Shown piece by piece: positions 8,945 to 18,672 of a DNA stretch of 64,000 nucleotides (the first letter of the stretch is position 1; each line of letters begins with the position of its first letter). Both the position numbers and the translations under genes were made by a program. This DNA is from Methylotenera_A sp046594915 (GTDB lineage: Bacteria > Pseudomonadota > Gammaproteobacteria > Burkholderiales > Methylophilaceae), in assembly GCA_046594915.1 (NCBI GenBank), contig JBKJRC010000003.1, positions 248,001 through 312,000 of the forward strand, read 5' to 3'. Below the pieces are notes generated by a model, which made no database searches, had not been told where the DNA came from, and saw only the letters and a list, made by a program, of their open reading frames with translations.

Positions 8945-10597
8945 TTATTTTAATGCTTTAGTGTGATTAATCAACCCATTCGTTGAGCTATCGTAATTAG
9001 TCACTTTGCCTTCGCTGGTTAATTGCGGCAAAATTTGCTGGGCGATTTGTTTGCCGAATTCCACGCCCCATTGGTCGTAGCTGTTGATATCCCACAAAAT
9101 GCCTTGCACGAATATTTTGTGTTCGTATAACGCGATTAATTTTCCTAAGGTATTTGGGGTTAACTTATCGAACAAGATGGATGTAGTAGGGCGGTTGCCT
9201 TCAAACACTTTATGTGGCAATAATTTTTCCAGCGCATCATCGCCTAAGCCTTGTTTTTCCAATTCAGCGCGTGCTTCTTCTTTGGTTTTGCCCAGCATTA
9301 ACGCTTGGGTTTGCGCTAAAAAGTTAGCTAATAAAATTTTGTGATGGGCATAACCGTGTTTGCCAATGGCGTAATGACTGTGCACTGGCATTAAAAAGTC
9401 GGCAGGCACAATCTGCGTGCCTTGATGGATTAATTGATAGAACGCATGTTGGCCGTTGGTGCCAGCCTCACCCCAAATTACAGGGCCCGTTTTGTATTGC
9501 ACGCGGCTACCATCGCGACAGATAAATTTGCCATTACTTTCCATATCTGCTTGCTGCATATAAGCGGGAAAGCGCGCCATTCCTTGATCATAAGGCAAAA
9601 TCGCGTGCGTATCCACATGAAAGAAATTGTTATACCAAATACCGATTAGCGCCAAAATCACGGGCATATTTTGCTCTAAAGGCGCGGTTTTAAAATGGAT
9701 ATCCATTTCATGCGCGCCATCTAGTAAAGCTTCAAAATTGTCCATGCCAACATATAAGGCAATGCTTAAGCCGATGGCAGACCATAGCGAATAACGGCCA
9801 CCCACCCAATCCCAAAATGCAAACATATTGGCAGTATCGATGCCAAATTCTTTTACTGCTTTGCTGTTGGTTGATAACGCGACAAAATGTTTAGCCACAT
9901 GGCTGGTATCTTTTGCAGATTCTAAAAACCAAGTGCGCGCTGACATGGCGTTTGTCATGGTTTCTTGTGTGGTGAAAGTTTTAGAAGCAACTATAAACAA
10001 GGTGGTTGCTGGGTTACAGTTTTCCAGCGCGCGCATTAAGTGTGCGCCATCAATATTTGATACGAAATGAATGTTAAGGTTTGGCTTGGCATAAGGTTTT
10101 AAGGCGTCGCACACCATCACAGGACCTAAATCAGAGCCACCAATGCCAATATTCACAATATCGGTGATGCGTTTACCAGTAAAACCTAACCAGTCGCCAT
10201 TACGCACTTTTTCAGAAAATTCGCGCATTTGAGCCAATACCACATTAATATCGGGCATGACGTCTTTGCCGTCTACAAAAACTGGCGTATTGCTGCGATT
10301 GCGCAACGCGGTGTGTAGCACGGCCCGATTTTCGGTGATGTTAATTTTCTCACCTGCAAACATTTTATCGCGCCATTGTTCAATATTGGCTTCGCGGGCC
10401 ATTTGAAACAGCATCGGCAAGGTTTCATCGGTTATGCGATGTTTAGAATAATCAAACAGCACATCGGCAAATTTTAAGCTGTAGTTTTCAAAGCGTTTTG
10501 GGTCTGCGGCGAACAAATCGCGCATGTGTAACGGAGCTACTTTTTTTTGATGCGCGCACAGTTTTTGCCAAGTTGGGAATTGAGTAAGAGTTGTCAT
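8945..10597 (-). CDS. pgi: Glucose-6-phosphate isomerase
   Basis: Interconverts glucose 6-phosphate and fructose 6-phosphate, linking glycolysis/gluconeogenesis (and formaldehyde-assimilating RuMP sugar phosphates, if a methylotroph) to glycogen. The sugar-isomerase signatures are clear: VNIGIGGSDLGPVM near 149-162, FVGKTFTT-like block VASKTFTTQETM, GGRYSLWSAIGL, and the C-terminal QGILWDINSYDQWGVEFGK containing the catalytic-region Gln/Lys. 550 residues equals the usual proteobacterial length. It lies 72 bases downstream of glgB on the same strand, suggesting co-transcription with glycogen synthesis genes. Confidence 0.97.
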   Translation of the reverse strand: MTTLTQFPTWQKLCAHQKKVAPLHMRDLFAADPKRFENYSLKFADVLFDYSKHRITDETLPMLFQMAREANIEQWRDKMFAGEKINITENRAVLHTALRNRSNTPVFVDGKDVMPDINVVLAQMREFSEKVRNGDWLGFTGKRITDIVNIGIGGSDLGPVMVCDALKPYAKPNLNIHFVSNIDGAHLMRALENCNPATTLFIVASKTFTTQETMTNAMSARTWFLESAKDTSHVAKHFVALSTNSKAVKEFGIDTANMFAFWDWVGGRYSLWSAIGLSIALYVGMDNFEALLDGAHEMDIHFKTAPLEQNMPVILALIGIWYNNFFHVDTHAILPYDQGMARFPAYMQQADMESNGKFICRDGSRVQYKTGPVIWGEAGTNGQHAFYQLIHQGTQIVPADFLMPVHSHYAIGKHGYAHHKILLANFLAQTQALMLGKTKEEARAELEKQGLGDDALEKLLPHKVFEGNRPTTSILFDKLTPNTLGKLIALYEHKIFVQGILWDINSYDQWGVEFGKQIAQQILPQLTSEGKVTNYDSSTNGLINHTKALK

Positions 10598-10669
10598 TTA
10601 TTATTTAAAACAGTAAGTTATTGTGTATATTTAATGCTAATTATTAAATAAATTCATTATTTTTAGGTG

Positions 10670-12844
10670 TTAAGATTTTTGGGTGATGATTAATCCCGCT
10701 AATGGCGGCAATGTAATTAACAGCGATTGTGCATGACGCATCCAGGCCACATTTTCTGTTTGCAACCCTGCACCGTTGCCTTGATTGCTACCACCGTAAT
10801 ATCCCGCATCACTATTAAATATTTCGGCATATTGGCCCGCTTGCGGCACGCCAATGCGGTAGTTTTGACGTAAGACAGGCGTAAAATTCAACACTATTAT
10901 AGCAAAAGAATTGTCTTGGCCACGTCTGATAAAGCTAATTATGGATTGATCGGAATCGTGACAATCAATCCAATCAAAGCCTTGCACTTCAAAATCTAAG
11001 CTATGTAAACAGTTAAGATTAAGGTAATGCATATTCAAATCACGCGCTGCACGCTGTATGCCAATATGCGCTTCGTATTCCAGCAAATGCCAATCCAAAC
11101 TGGCATTTACATTCCATTCAACGCCTTGTGCGATTTCATTGCCCATAAAGTTGAGTTTTTTGCCAGGGCTGGTCATTTGCAAAATCATTAACAGGCGTAA
11201 GTTGGCAAATTTTTGCCACGAATCACCTGGCATTTTGCCAATTAAAGAGCCTTTGCCGTGCACGACTTCATCGTGCGAAAACGGTAAAACGAAATTTTCG
11301 CTATAAGCATAAAGTTGCCCGAAAGTCAGCATGCTGTGATGGTATTTGCGATGCACTGGCTCGTTTTCAATGTAACTTAACGTGTCGTTCATCCAACCCA
11401 TATTCCATTTCATGCTGAAACCTAAGCCGCCTAAGTAAACTGGGCGCGATACAGCTGGCCAAGCAGTGGATTCTTCTGCGATAGTCAGAGCACCTGGAAA
11501 ATCTTGATGCACGATCATATTGAGTTGCTTTAAGAAATCAATGGCCTCTAGATTTTCGCGACCGCCAAATTTATTCGGCAGCCATTCGCCCGCTTTACGT
11601 GAGTAATCCAAATACAGCATGGATGCCACTGCGTCGACGCGCAGGCCGTCAATGTGGAATTCTTTTAACCAGAAGTACGCACTAGACACCAAGAAATTAC
11701 GCACTTCGTTGCGGCCATAATTAAAAATCAGCGTACCCCAATCTTGATGCTCACCAATGCGCGGATCTTCATGTTCGTACAATGCCGTGCCGTCAAAACG
11801 TGCCAATGCCCAATCGTCTTTGGGGAAATGACCAGGCACCCAATCTAAAATTACCCCAATGTTGGCTTGATGGCAGGCATCAATCAAAAACTTCAAATCG
11901 TCTGGCGACCCAAAACGATTAGTCACGCCAAAATAACCGGTGGTTTGATAGCCCCACGATTCAGTAAGCGGATGTTCGGTAATGGGTAACAATTCGATAT
12001 GCGTGTAGCCCATATCTACTACATAAGGCACCAGCTCGGCGGCTAGCTCCCGATAGGTTAATGGCAAATTACCATTTTTACGGCGCCATGAGCCAACGTG
12101 GATTTCGTAACAGTTAAATGGCGCATGCAACCAGTCGTCGCTTGCGCGTTTATTTAACCAAGCTTTATCTTGCCATTTATAGTTGCTGATTGCCGATACT
12201 TTAGCGGCACTGCCAGGGCGCAATTCAAATTCGCGCGCAAACGGGTCGGTTTTACTGAGTATGGCATGCGAGTGGCGATTGCGGATTTCAAATTTATATA
12301 AGGTTTCTGCCATTAAGTGCGGAATAAACAACTCCCACACGCCCGTGCTGCCACGCACCCGCATCGGATTGATGCGGCCATCCCATTGGTTAAAATTGCC
12401 GATAACGCTGACACGCTCGGCATTTGGCGCCCACACGGCAAAACGCACGCCTGGCACATCTTGATGTTCAACCAGATGCGCGCCAAACGTGTTGTAAGCT
12501 TGATTGAGAGTGCCTTCACCAAATAAATGCAGTTCGTCATCGGTTAATATTGGATTAAAACTATAGGTATCGACCGTTTCTACGGTTTGCTGCGCCGCTT
12601 CAATTTGAATCACACAAGGCGATGCAGGCGCAGTTTTACCACGCCATTCATATAAGCCTGCTGTGTGAACACGCTCACATTCCATCCATTTTGTGTTGAC
12701 TTTTAAGCTGACTTTTTTGGCATAAGGTAAAAAGGTACGAAACACAAATTCCGCACCTTCTTTATGTAGTCCTAAATAGGCAAAAGCGTCATGGTGTTTT
12801 GCGTCAAGAATTAGGTTAAGTTGGTTTTTAGATGTGCTAGCCAC
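10670..12844 (-). CDS. glgB: 1,4-alpha-glucan branching enzyme GlgB
   Basis: GH13 enzyme that makes the alpha-1,6 branches of glycogen. Order: N1 domain (about 10-100), CBM48 (about 115-210, RFAVWAPNAERVSVIGNFN), then the catalytic barrel with DWVPGHFP, GLRVDAVASM (nucleophile Asp), AEEST (acid/base Glu) and LPFSHDEVVHGK, and an all-beta C-terminal domain. 724 residues compares with 728 in E. coli, so complete including N1. Divergent from glgC over a 186-base region that must carry promoters for both directions. Confidence 0.97.
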   Translation of the reverse strand: MASTSKNQLNLILDAKHHDAFAYLGLHKEGAEFVFRTFLPYAKKVSLKVNTKWMECERVHTAGLYEWRGKTAPASPCVIQIEAAQQTVETVDTYSFNPILTDDELHLFGEGTLNQAYNTFGAHLVEHQDVPGVRFAVWAPNAERVSVIGNFNQWDGRINPMRVRGSTGVWELFIPHLMAETLYKFEIRNRHSHAILSKTDPFAREFELRPGSAAKVSAISNYKWQDKAWLNKRASDDWLHAPFNCYEIHVGSWRRKNGNLPLTYRELAAELVPYVVDMGYTHIELLPITEHPLTESWGYQTTGYFGVTNRFGSPDDLKFLIDACHQANIGVILDWVPGHFPKDDWALARFDGTALYEHEDPRIGEHQDWGTLIFNYGRNEVRNFLVSSAYFWLKEFHIDGLRVDAVASMLYLDYSRKAGEWLPNKFGGRENLEAIDFLKQLNMIVHQDFPGALTIAEESTAWPAVSRPVYLGGLGFSMKWNMGWMNDTLSYIENEPVHRKYHHSMLTFGQLYAYSENFVLPFSHDEVVHGKGSLIGKMPGDSWQKFANLRLLMILQMTSPGKKLNFMGNEIAQGVEWNVNASLDWHLLEYEAHIGIQRAARDLNMHYLNLNCLHSLDFEVQGFDWIDCHDSDQSIISFIRRGQDNSFAIIVLNFTPVLRQNYRIGVPQAGQYAEIFNSDAGYYGGSNQGNGAGLQTENVAWMRHAQSLLITLPPLAGLIITQKS

Positions 12845-13030
12845 GATATAATTTCTTTAAAATCGGTTGAATTAGACTAGATTATAACCCTTATCTAAGC
12901 CTATAATTAAATTGTAATTAGTTAGTGTATAAAATGATTATTAATTTAATGTTAATTGCCCAACATGGCTAATCTAGCCTGCAAGACAATAATATTTGCT
13001 ATTTATTGACTAAATCTGAGGAGGGCAGCC
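12845..13030. promoter_or_regulatory. glgB/glgC divergent promoter region, strong glgC ribosome site
   Basis: The 186 AT-rich bases between the divergent glgB and glgC starts must hold both promoters; I could not pin a clear -35/-10 pair. At 13018-13025 GAGGAGGG is an unusually strong Shine-Dalgarno six bases before the glgC ATG and decides that start. Confidence 0.65.
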
Positions 13031-14299
13031 ATGGCACAAGATGTAAGTGGTTCACGATATATCAGCACGATGACTAAAAATACGGTTGCGCTAATTTTAG
13101 CTGGCGGACGTGGAAGTCGCTTAAAAGATTTAACCGACCGTCGTGCAAAACCTGCCGTTCCATTTGGTGGAAAATTCCGCATTATCGATTTTCCCTTATC
13201 GAATTGTATTAATTCAGGCATTCGCCGCGTTGGTGTGATTACGCAATATAAATCGCACAGCTTAATCCGTCATATTCAGCGGGGCTGGAGTTTCTTAAAC
13301 GGCGAATTTAACGAGTATATTGAGCTATTGCCGGCTTCGCAGCAAAACAATAACGAAGACTGGTACAAAGGTACTGCCGATGCGGTGCATCAAAATGTGG
13401 ATATTTTGCAATCGAGCAATGCGCAATATGTAGTGATTTTGGCGGGCGATCATATATATAAAATGGATTACGGCCAAATGCTGGCCACGCATGCTAAAAA
13501 CAATGCAGACATGACGATTGCCTGCCTGAACGTATCATTAGAAGAAGCCAAGAGTTTTGGTGTGATGGCGGTGGATGATGAAGACCGCATTATCGAATTT
13601 GCAGAAAAGCCAACCAACCCCAAACATATGCCAGGCGATGAAACGCAAGCGTTGGCCAGCATGGGTATTTATGTGTTTAATGCGCAATTTCTATATGAGC
13701 AATTAGCCAGAGATGCGACTGACCCAAATTCTAGCAAAGATTTTGGCGGAGACATTATTCCTTATTTAATTTCGCGCGCGCGTGTTTACGCGCATCGGTT
13801 TAGTGAAAGCTGTGTTGGCGCCAAAAATGGGTTTTATTACTGGCGCGATGTCGGTACAGTTGATGCCTACTGGCAAGCCAATATGGAATTAACCCGTGTT
13901 ATACCCGAGTTAAATATGTACGACAATATATGGCCTATCTGGACTTATCAAGAACAAGTGCCGCCAGCAAAATTTGTATTCAATGATGAAGGCAGAACAG
14001 GCAAAGCAACCGATTCCATTGTGTCTGGCGGTTGCTTGATTAGCGGCTCATGCGTCACCAGCTCAGTGTTATTTTCCAATGTGCGCGTGCACAGTTATTG
14101 CGATATCGAAGGTGCGGTTTTGTTGCCGAACGTGGTAGTTAACCGTCACGCCAAGCTAAAAAATGTGGTGGTGGACAAAGGCGTGCAAATTCCAGAAGGC
14201 ATTGAAATTGGATTTGATTTAAAAGCGGACAAGAAGCGGTTTTATGTATCTGAAAATGGTACCGTTTTGGTGACTAAACCCATGTTGCTTAAATTATAA
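13031..14299 (+). CDS. glgC: Glucose-1-phosphate adenylyltransferase GlgC
   Basis: Makes ADP-glucose from ATP and glucose 1-phosphate, the committed and allosterically controlled step of bacterial glycogen synthesis. The nucleotidyltransferase domain begins LILAGGRGSRLKDLT, with KPAVPFGGKFRIIDFPLSN, GTADAV, AGDHIYKMDY, EFAEKP and YWRDVGTVDAYW; a left-handed beta-helix follows from about 300 (SIVSGGCLISGSCV). 422 residues is normal. The strong ribosome site places the start at the first ATG; the first 17 residues are unconserved. Leads a plus-strand run with GH57, malQ and glucokinase. Confidence 0.97.
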   Translation: MAQDVSGSRYISTMTKNTVALILAGGRGSRLKDLTDRRAKPAVPFGGKFRIIDFPLSNCINSGIRRVGVITQYKSHSLIRHIQRGWSFLNGEFNEYIELLPASQQNNNEDWYKGTADAVHQNVDILQSSNAQYVVILAGDHIYKMDYGQMLATHAKNNADMTIACLNVSLEEAKSFGVMAVDDEDRIIEFAEKPTNPKHMPGDETQALASMGIYVFNAQFLYEQLARDATDPNSSKDFGGDIIPYLISRARVYAHRFSESCVGAKNGFYYWRDVGTVDAYWQANMELTRVIPELNMYDNIWPIWTYQEQVPPAKFVFNDEGRTGKATDSIVSGGCLISGSCVTSSVLFSNVRVHSYCDIEGAVLLPNVVVNRHAKLKNVVVDKGVQIPEGIEIGFDLKADKKRFYVSENGTVLVTKPMLLKL

Positions 14300-14372
14300 G
14301 TTTGTTCTAATCCGTTTTTTTAATCAGCTTGTCATAATCAGTTTGTTTAATAAGAGTGAAATATCGAAAATA

Positions 14373-16127
14373 ATGAATCAACCTAAACTATTAATCTCGC
14401 TTTACTGGCACATGCATCAGCCAGATTATCGCGATTCTATCTCGGGCGAGTATGTACTGCCTTGGACTTATCTGCATGCGATTAAAGATTATTCTGATAT
14501 GGCATATCATCTGGAAATGAACCCTAAGGCCAAAGTTAGTTTTAACTTTGTGCCAATTTTGCTGGATCAGTTGGAAGATTACGCGCAGCAATTTAAAAGC
14601 AATCGCGTTAAGGATCCCATATTAAAACTACTGAGTACCAACGATTTGTGGGCGATTACGGCTGAGGAACGTCGATTAATTAAAGACAGTTGTTTTAAAA
14701 GTTATCACGAAAAAATGTTAAAGCCGTTTCCTGATTATGAGCGACTGTACAAGATGTATCAGTTTTTAACAGAAGATGGCCGCGATGACTTAATCTATTT
14801 ATCGGGTCAATATTTGTCTGATTTACTGGTGTGGTACCACTTAGCCTGGATGGGCGAAAGTGTGCGCCAAAATAATACCTTAGTGCAAAATTTGATGGCA
14901 AAAGGCAAAAAATTCACCAACGAAGACAGATTGGCGCTGTATGATTTGGTTGGTGAACTCATCACCAATTTAATTCCACGTTATAAAAAACTGGCAGAAA
15001 AAGGTCGGATTGAAATATCCAGCACACCGCATTATCACCCGATATTGCCGTTACTAATTGACTTTGAAACCACTAACGATGCGATGAGCAATGCTATTTT
15101 GCCAAAAACCGCAAAATATCCTGGCGGTGTTGCGCGTGCAATTGATCATTTAAAAGATGCAACCATTTCTCATAAGCGTCGTTTTGGCATGGTCCCCAAC
15201 GGTATGTGGCCATCTGAAGGCGCCGTTTCCAAAGAAAGCCTGCTGTTAATGGCGAGCCAAGGTGTGCAATGGGCTGCATCTGGCGAAGGTGTGCTGGCAA
15301 ATAGCCTGCGCAAATCTAACCCTAAAAAAGCGTTAGTTTCACGTCATGATTACCTGTATAAACCTTACAAAGTGAGCAAAGGCAATGACGAAATTACCTG
15401 TTTTTTTAGGGATGATCGATTGTCGGACAAAATCGGTTTTGAATATTCCAAATTACACAGTAGCGAAGCGGTTAACGATTTCATTCAAACCTTAGAGCAT
15501 ATTTACAATACCTATCAGCGCCCAGAAAATCCGGTTGTTAGCGTGATTTTAGATGGAGAAAATGCGTGGGAATATTATCCTTATAATGGCCATTACTTTT
15601 TAACCGAGCTGTATGCCGCCTTGGCAAATCATCCTAATATTGAGATGGTAACGCAATCTGAAGTGTTGCAAGCAATTAAAGCACCGGAAAAAAGCCCTTA
15701 CAAAATTCATTGCGGCAATTTGCCAGAAATTTCTGCGGGTAGCTGGGTGTATGGCAGCTTTAGCACCTGGATTGGCAGTGTAGATAAAAATTACGGTTGG
15801 GATTTGCTGTGTGAAGCTAAAAAAGCTTACGACAAAGTCATTAAATCAAGCAAATTAAGTGCAGAAGAAAAACAGCGCGCAGAAGACCAGCTCTCTGTAT
15901 GTGAAGGCTCTGATTGGTTTTGGTGGTTAGGCGATTATAACGCCGCAATGAGCGTGAGCAGTTTCGATCAGTTGTATCGCCGCAATTTAATCAATTTGTA
16001 CCTCCTGTTAAAATTGCCTGTACCTGAGCATCTTAATTCACCAATCAGTATCGGCGATGTAAGCCATGCCGCCAATGATGCGACTAATGAAAGTTTCAGT
16101 GGAACCATGCGCAGAGGACAGGAATAG
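14373..16127 (+). CDS. Glycoside hydrolase family 57 alpha-glucan-acting enzyme
   Basis: GH57 retaining enzyme, likely an alpha-amylase, 4-alpha-glucanotransferase or amylopullulanase-type activity on glycogen or maltodextrin. Visible family regions: LYWHMHQPDYRD at the N-terminus, NGMWPSEGAVS near 275-285 (the Glu is the expected nucleophile region), and ILDGENAWEYY near 395-405 (the Asp region of motif 4). Start: a TTG at 14343 would add ten residues, but the ATG at 14373 begins just before the conserved sequence. 584 residues. Placed between glgC and malQ, 73 bases after glgC, so a role in glycogen turnover is a fair inference; exact specificity is not. Confidence 0.88.
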   Translation: MNQPKLLISLYWHMHQPDYRDSISGEYVLPWTYLHAIKDYSDMAYHLEMNPKAKVSFNFVPILLDQLEDYAQQFKSNRVKDPILKLLSTNDLWAITAEERRLIKDSCFKSYHEKMLKPFPDYERLYKMYQFLTEDGRDDLIYLSGQYLSDLLVWYHLAWMGESVRQNNTLVQNLMAKGKKFTNEDRLALYDLVGELITNLIPRYKKLAEKGRIEISSTPHYHPILPLLIDFETTNDAMSNAILPKTAKYPGGVARAIDHLKDATISHKRRFGMVPNGMWPSEGAVSKESLLLMASQGVQWAASGEGVLANSLRKSNPKKALVSRHDYLYKPYKVSKGNDEITCFFRDDRLSDKIGFEYSKLHSSEAVNDFIQTLEHIYNTYQRPENPVVSVILDGENAWEYYPYNGHYFLTELYAALANHPNIEMVTQSEVLQAIKAPEKSPYKIHCGNLPEISAGSWVYGSFSTWIGSVDKNYGWDLLCEAKKAYDKVIKSSKLSAEEKQRAEDQLSVCEGSDWFWWLGDYNAAMSVSSFDQLYRRNLINLYLLLKLPVPEHLNSPISIGDVSHAANDATNESFSGTMRRGQE

Positions 16128-16230
16128 CATGACCAATATTGAGCCATAAAAACCAAGCTAATAATCAGATTAAGGTACTTACTATTAGCGTACCAATGTG
16201 TTAAAGCACGAATAATAACAAAGATAAAAG

Positions 16231-17706
16231 ATGAAGAAATCTCAACAGCGCAAAGCAGGTATTTTATTACATATTAGTTCTTTACCTGAGGGAACGCTTG
16301 GTTCACAAGCAAGGCGATTCGTCGACTTTTTAAGTGACGTTGGTGCAAGTGTTTGGCAAACATTGCCTTTAAATATGCCGCATAACGATGGTTCGCCATA
16401 TCAGTGCTTGAGCGCGCATGCAGGCAATCCTGCATTCATTGATTTGCAACAATTAGTGGATGAAAAATTAATTACTGCAGCTGATTTGCAGCGTTATGTC
16501 GCTAATCCCAACTTAGTGTTTCACCAAAAGTTATTCGAACAAGCGTTTGCAGCTTTCTCTCAACAGATTGATTCGCCCGAACAGACTGCGTATAAAAGAT
16601 TTTGTAGAAAACACAGTCATTGGCTGAAGGATTTTGCGCTTTTTTTAGTATTGCGCGAACAATTCAATCACGCAAGTTGGAATACCTGGCCTATTGTGTA
16701 CAAAAAACGCGATACAAAGGCACTGAATCGGACCAAAAAACAGCATGCGCAGGCGATTAATGTCATTAAATTCACGCAGTTCATCTTTTTTAAGCAGTGG
16801 TGCGCATTAAAACAATATGCCAATGATAAAAATATCGCCATGTTTGGCGATATTCCGATTTTTGTGGCATTTGATAGCGCCGATGTGTGGGCGAATCCCA
16901 GTTTATTTAAGTTAGATAAACGCTGTAGTATGACTGTTGTGGCGGGTGTGCCGCCCGATTATTTTTCTGACACAGGCCAACGTTGGGGTAACCCGCATTA
17001 CAATTGGCGCGCCATGAAAAAGCAAGATTTTAAATGGTGGCTAGCACGTATGCGCACGCAAAATAGTCTGTTTGATATGGTACGCATTGACCATTTTAGA
17101 GGCTTGCAGGCGGCATGGGAGATTCCGGTACGGTCTGATACCGCAATTGACGGAAAATGGCAGCTTGCACCAGGCAGTCTGCTTTTAAGCAGCATCAAAA
17201 AACGCTTTAAAAAGATGTGTTTGGTGGCAGAAGATTTGGGCATTATTACGGATGAAGTGAATGCATTAAGGCATGAATATCAGCTACCGGGCATGAAGAT
17301 ATTACAGTTTGCATTTGGCGGTGGCGATGATAATTTGTATTTGCCGCAAAATATTGAAGCCAACAGCGTGGTGTATACAGGCACGCACGATAATGACACC
17401 ACTTTGGGTTGGTATCAGCAACTAGAAGACAATGCAAAAAATCATTTGCATGCCATGTTAGGTAATGACTCTCCTGATATACCGAATCAATTGGTAGATA
17501 TGGCATTTAATACAAATGCGGATTTGGCGATTATTCCCATGCAGGATATTTTAGCGCTGGATAGTTCAAATCGCATGAACACGCCGGGTACATTAGGTGG
17601 TAATTGGGTGTGGCGTTTTGATTGGTCACAGTTAACCATCGAAAAAAAGCAGCATTTTGCAAACGCTATCCAAAAGTCCGGAAGACATTCTTCGGAACAA
17701 TATTGA
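16231..17706 (+). CDS. malQ: 4-alpha-glucanotransferase (amylomaltase)
   Basis: GH77 disproportionating enzyme that transfers maltodextrin segments and releases glucose. Seen: HISSLPEGTLG and GSPYQCLSAHAGNP at the N-terminus, GDIPIFVAFDSADVW, VAGVPPDYFSDTGQRWGNPHYNW, MVRIDHFRGLQAAWEIP (nucleophile Asp), VAEDLGIIT (acid/base Glu) and YTGTHDNDTTLGW. 491 residues is typical. An ATG with a weak GATAAAAG ribosome site starts it. Its stop is only three bases before the glucokinase start, so glucose released by MalQ is likely phosphorylated by the next gene product. Confidence 0.95.
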   Translation: MKKSQQRKAGILLHISSLPEGTLGSQARRFVDFLSDVGASVWQTLPLNMPHNDGSPYQCLSAHAGNPAFIDLQQLVDEKLITAADLQRYVANPNLVFHQKLFEQAFAAFSQQIDSPEQTAYKRFCRKHSHWLKDFALFLVLREQFNHASWNTWPIVYKKRDTKALNRTKKQHAQAINVIKFTQFIFFKQWCALKQYANDKNIAMFGDIPIFVAFDSADVWANPSLFKLDKRCSMTVVAGVPPDYFSDTGQRWGNPHYNWRAMKKQDFKWWLARMRTQNSLFDMVRIDHFRGLQAAWEIPVRSDTAIDGKWQLAPGSLLLSSIKKRFKKMCLVAEDLGIITDEVNALRHEYQLPGMKILQFAFGGGDDNLYLPQNIEANSVVYTGTHDNDTTLGWYQQLEDNAKNHLHAMLGNDSPDIPNQLVDMAFNTNADLAIIPMQDILALDSSNRMNTPGTLGGNWVWRFDWSQLTIEKKQHFANAIQKSGRHSSEQY

Positions 17707-17709
17707 TAA

Positions 17710-18654
17710 ATGAGCTTGTTAATTGGCATTGATGTAGGCGGCACCAATTTGCGTTTAGGCGTGGTGGAGCGTTTGTCAGGTGCCGACCAATTAATCGACG
17801 AAATACGCTTTCAGGCCGATTTTTCCAGCCTATATAAGTTGCATTTATATTCACCCGAGCAAGCTTGGCAGGATATCTTAAACACCATTGCCAATGCGAT
17901 CCAAACAGTGCGACAACAATATCCAACTGTGTCTGCGGTGGGGATTGGTTTTCCTGGTTTTATTGATCCACACACAAAAAAAATAGCGCAGTCACCTAAT
18001 TTGCCAGGCTTAAGCAACGTAGACTTAAGCACAGATTTAAGCCAGATAATTGGGTTAACTGTTGTAGTAGAAAACGATGCATTGGCCGCCGCTTATGGCG
18101 AATTTGCCAGCAATAAATTGCAAGCTAGCAACAGCTTGATTTATATTGGCCTAGGCACTGGTGTTGGCGGTGGATTGGTGTTAAATGGCTTGCCGTTTAC
18201 AGGCCAGCATGGCGTTGCAATGGAAGTAGGGCATATCATTATTGCACCGAATGGCAGACAATGCGGATGCGGAAATTCAGGCTGCATGGAGCAATATGCC
18301 TCAGCCAGCGGCGTAGCAATTAGTTATTTTGAAGCCACCAATCAGCACTGTAGCGCGGCGGAAATCGCCATGCGTGCTAATAAAGGTGAACAAGCCGCGC
18401 TGGCAGCTTATGCACTAGCTGGAAACGCGCTAGCACAAGCATTGGCGCATGTTCTGAAGGTGATCGATATTACCAATATTGTGATTGGCGGCGGCATGAG
18501 TGCGGCTTGGCCTTTGATGCAGGGGACTTTTGAGCAACAATTAACACAGGATTTAATTCCCGTGCTACGCGGCAAACTGAACGTTACGATTTCAACTATG
18601 AGCGACCAGGCAGGCATGATTGGCGCGGCGCTGTTAACACTACAAAAAGCCTGA
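17710..18654 (+). CDS. glk: ROK-family glucokinase
   Basis: ATP-dependent sugar kinase, most likely phosphorylating glucose from glycogen/maltodextrin breakdown. ROK hallmarks: LIGIDVGGTNLRLGVVE phosphate loop, VENDALAAAYGEF (catalytic Asp region), GLGTGVGGGLVLNG, the sugar-binding GH of EVGHIII, and the zinc motif CGCGNSGCMEQYAS near 180-193. No N-terminal helix-turn-helix, so an enzyme and not a ROK repressor. 314 residues. Three bases downstream of malQ, in the same operon. The substrate is inferred from context and from the lack of other clues. Confidence 0.9.
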   Translation: MSLLIGIDVGGTNLRLGVVERLSGADQLIDEIRFQADFSSLYKLHLYSPEQAWQDILNTIANAIQTVRQQYPTVSAVGIGFPGFIDPHTKKIAQSPNLPGLSNVDLSTDLSQIIGLTVVVENDALAAAYGEFASNKLQASNSLIYIGLGTGVGGGLVLNGLPFTGQHGVAMEVGHIIIAPNGRQCGCGNSGCMEQYASASGVAISYFEATNQHCSAAEIAMRANKGEQAALAAYALAGNALAQALAHVLKVIDITNIVIGGGMSAAWPLMQGTFEQQLTQDLIPVLRGKLNVTISTMSDQAGMIGAALLTLQKA

Positions 18655-18672
18655 TTTTTTGGAATTAACTTT

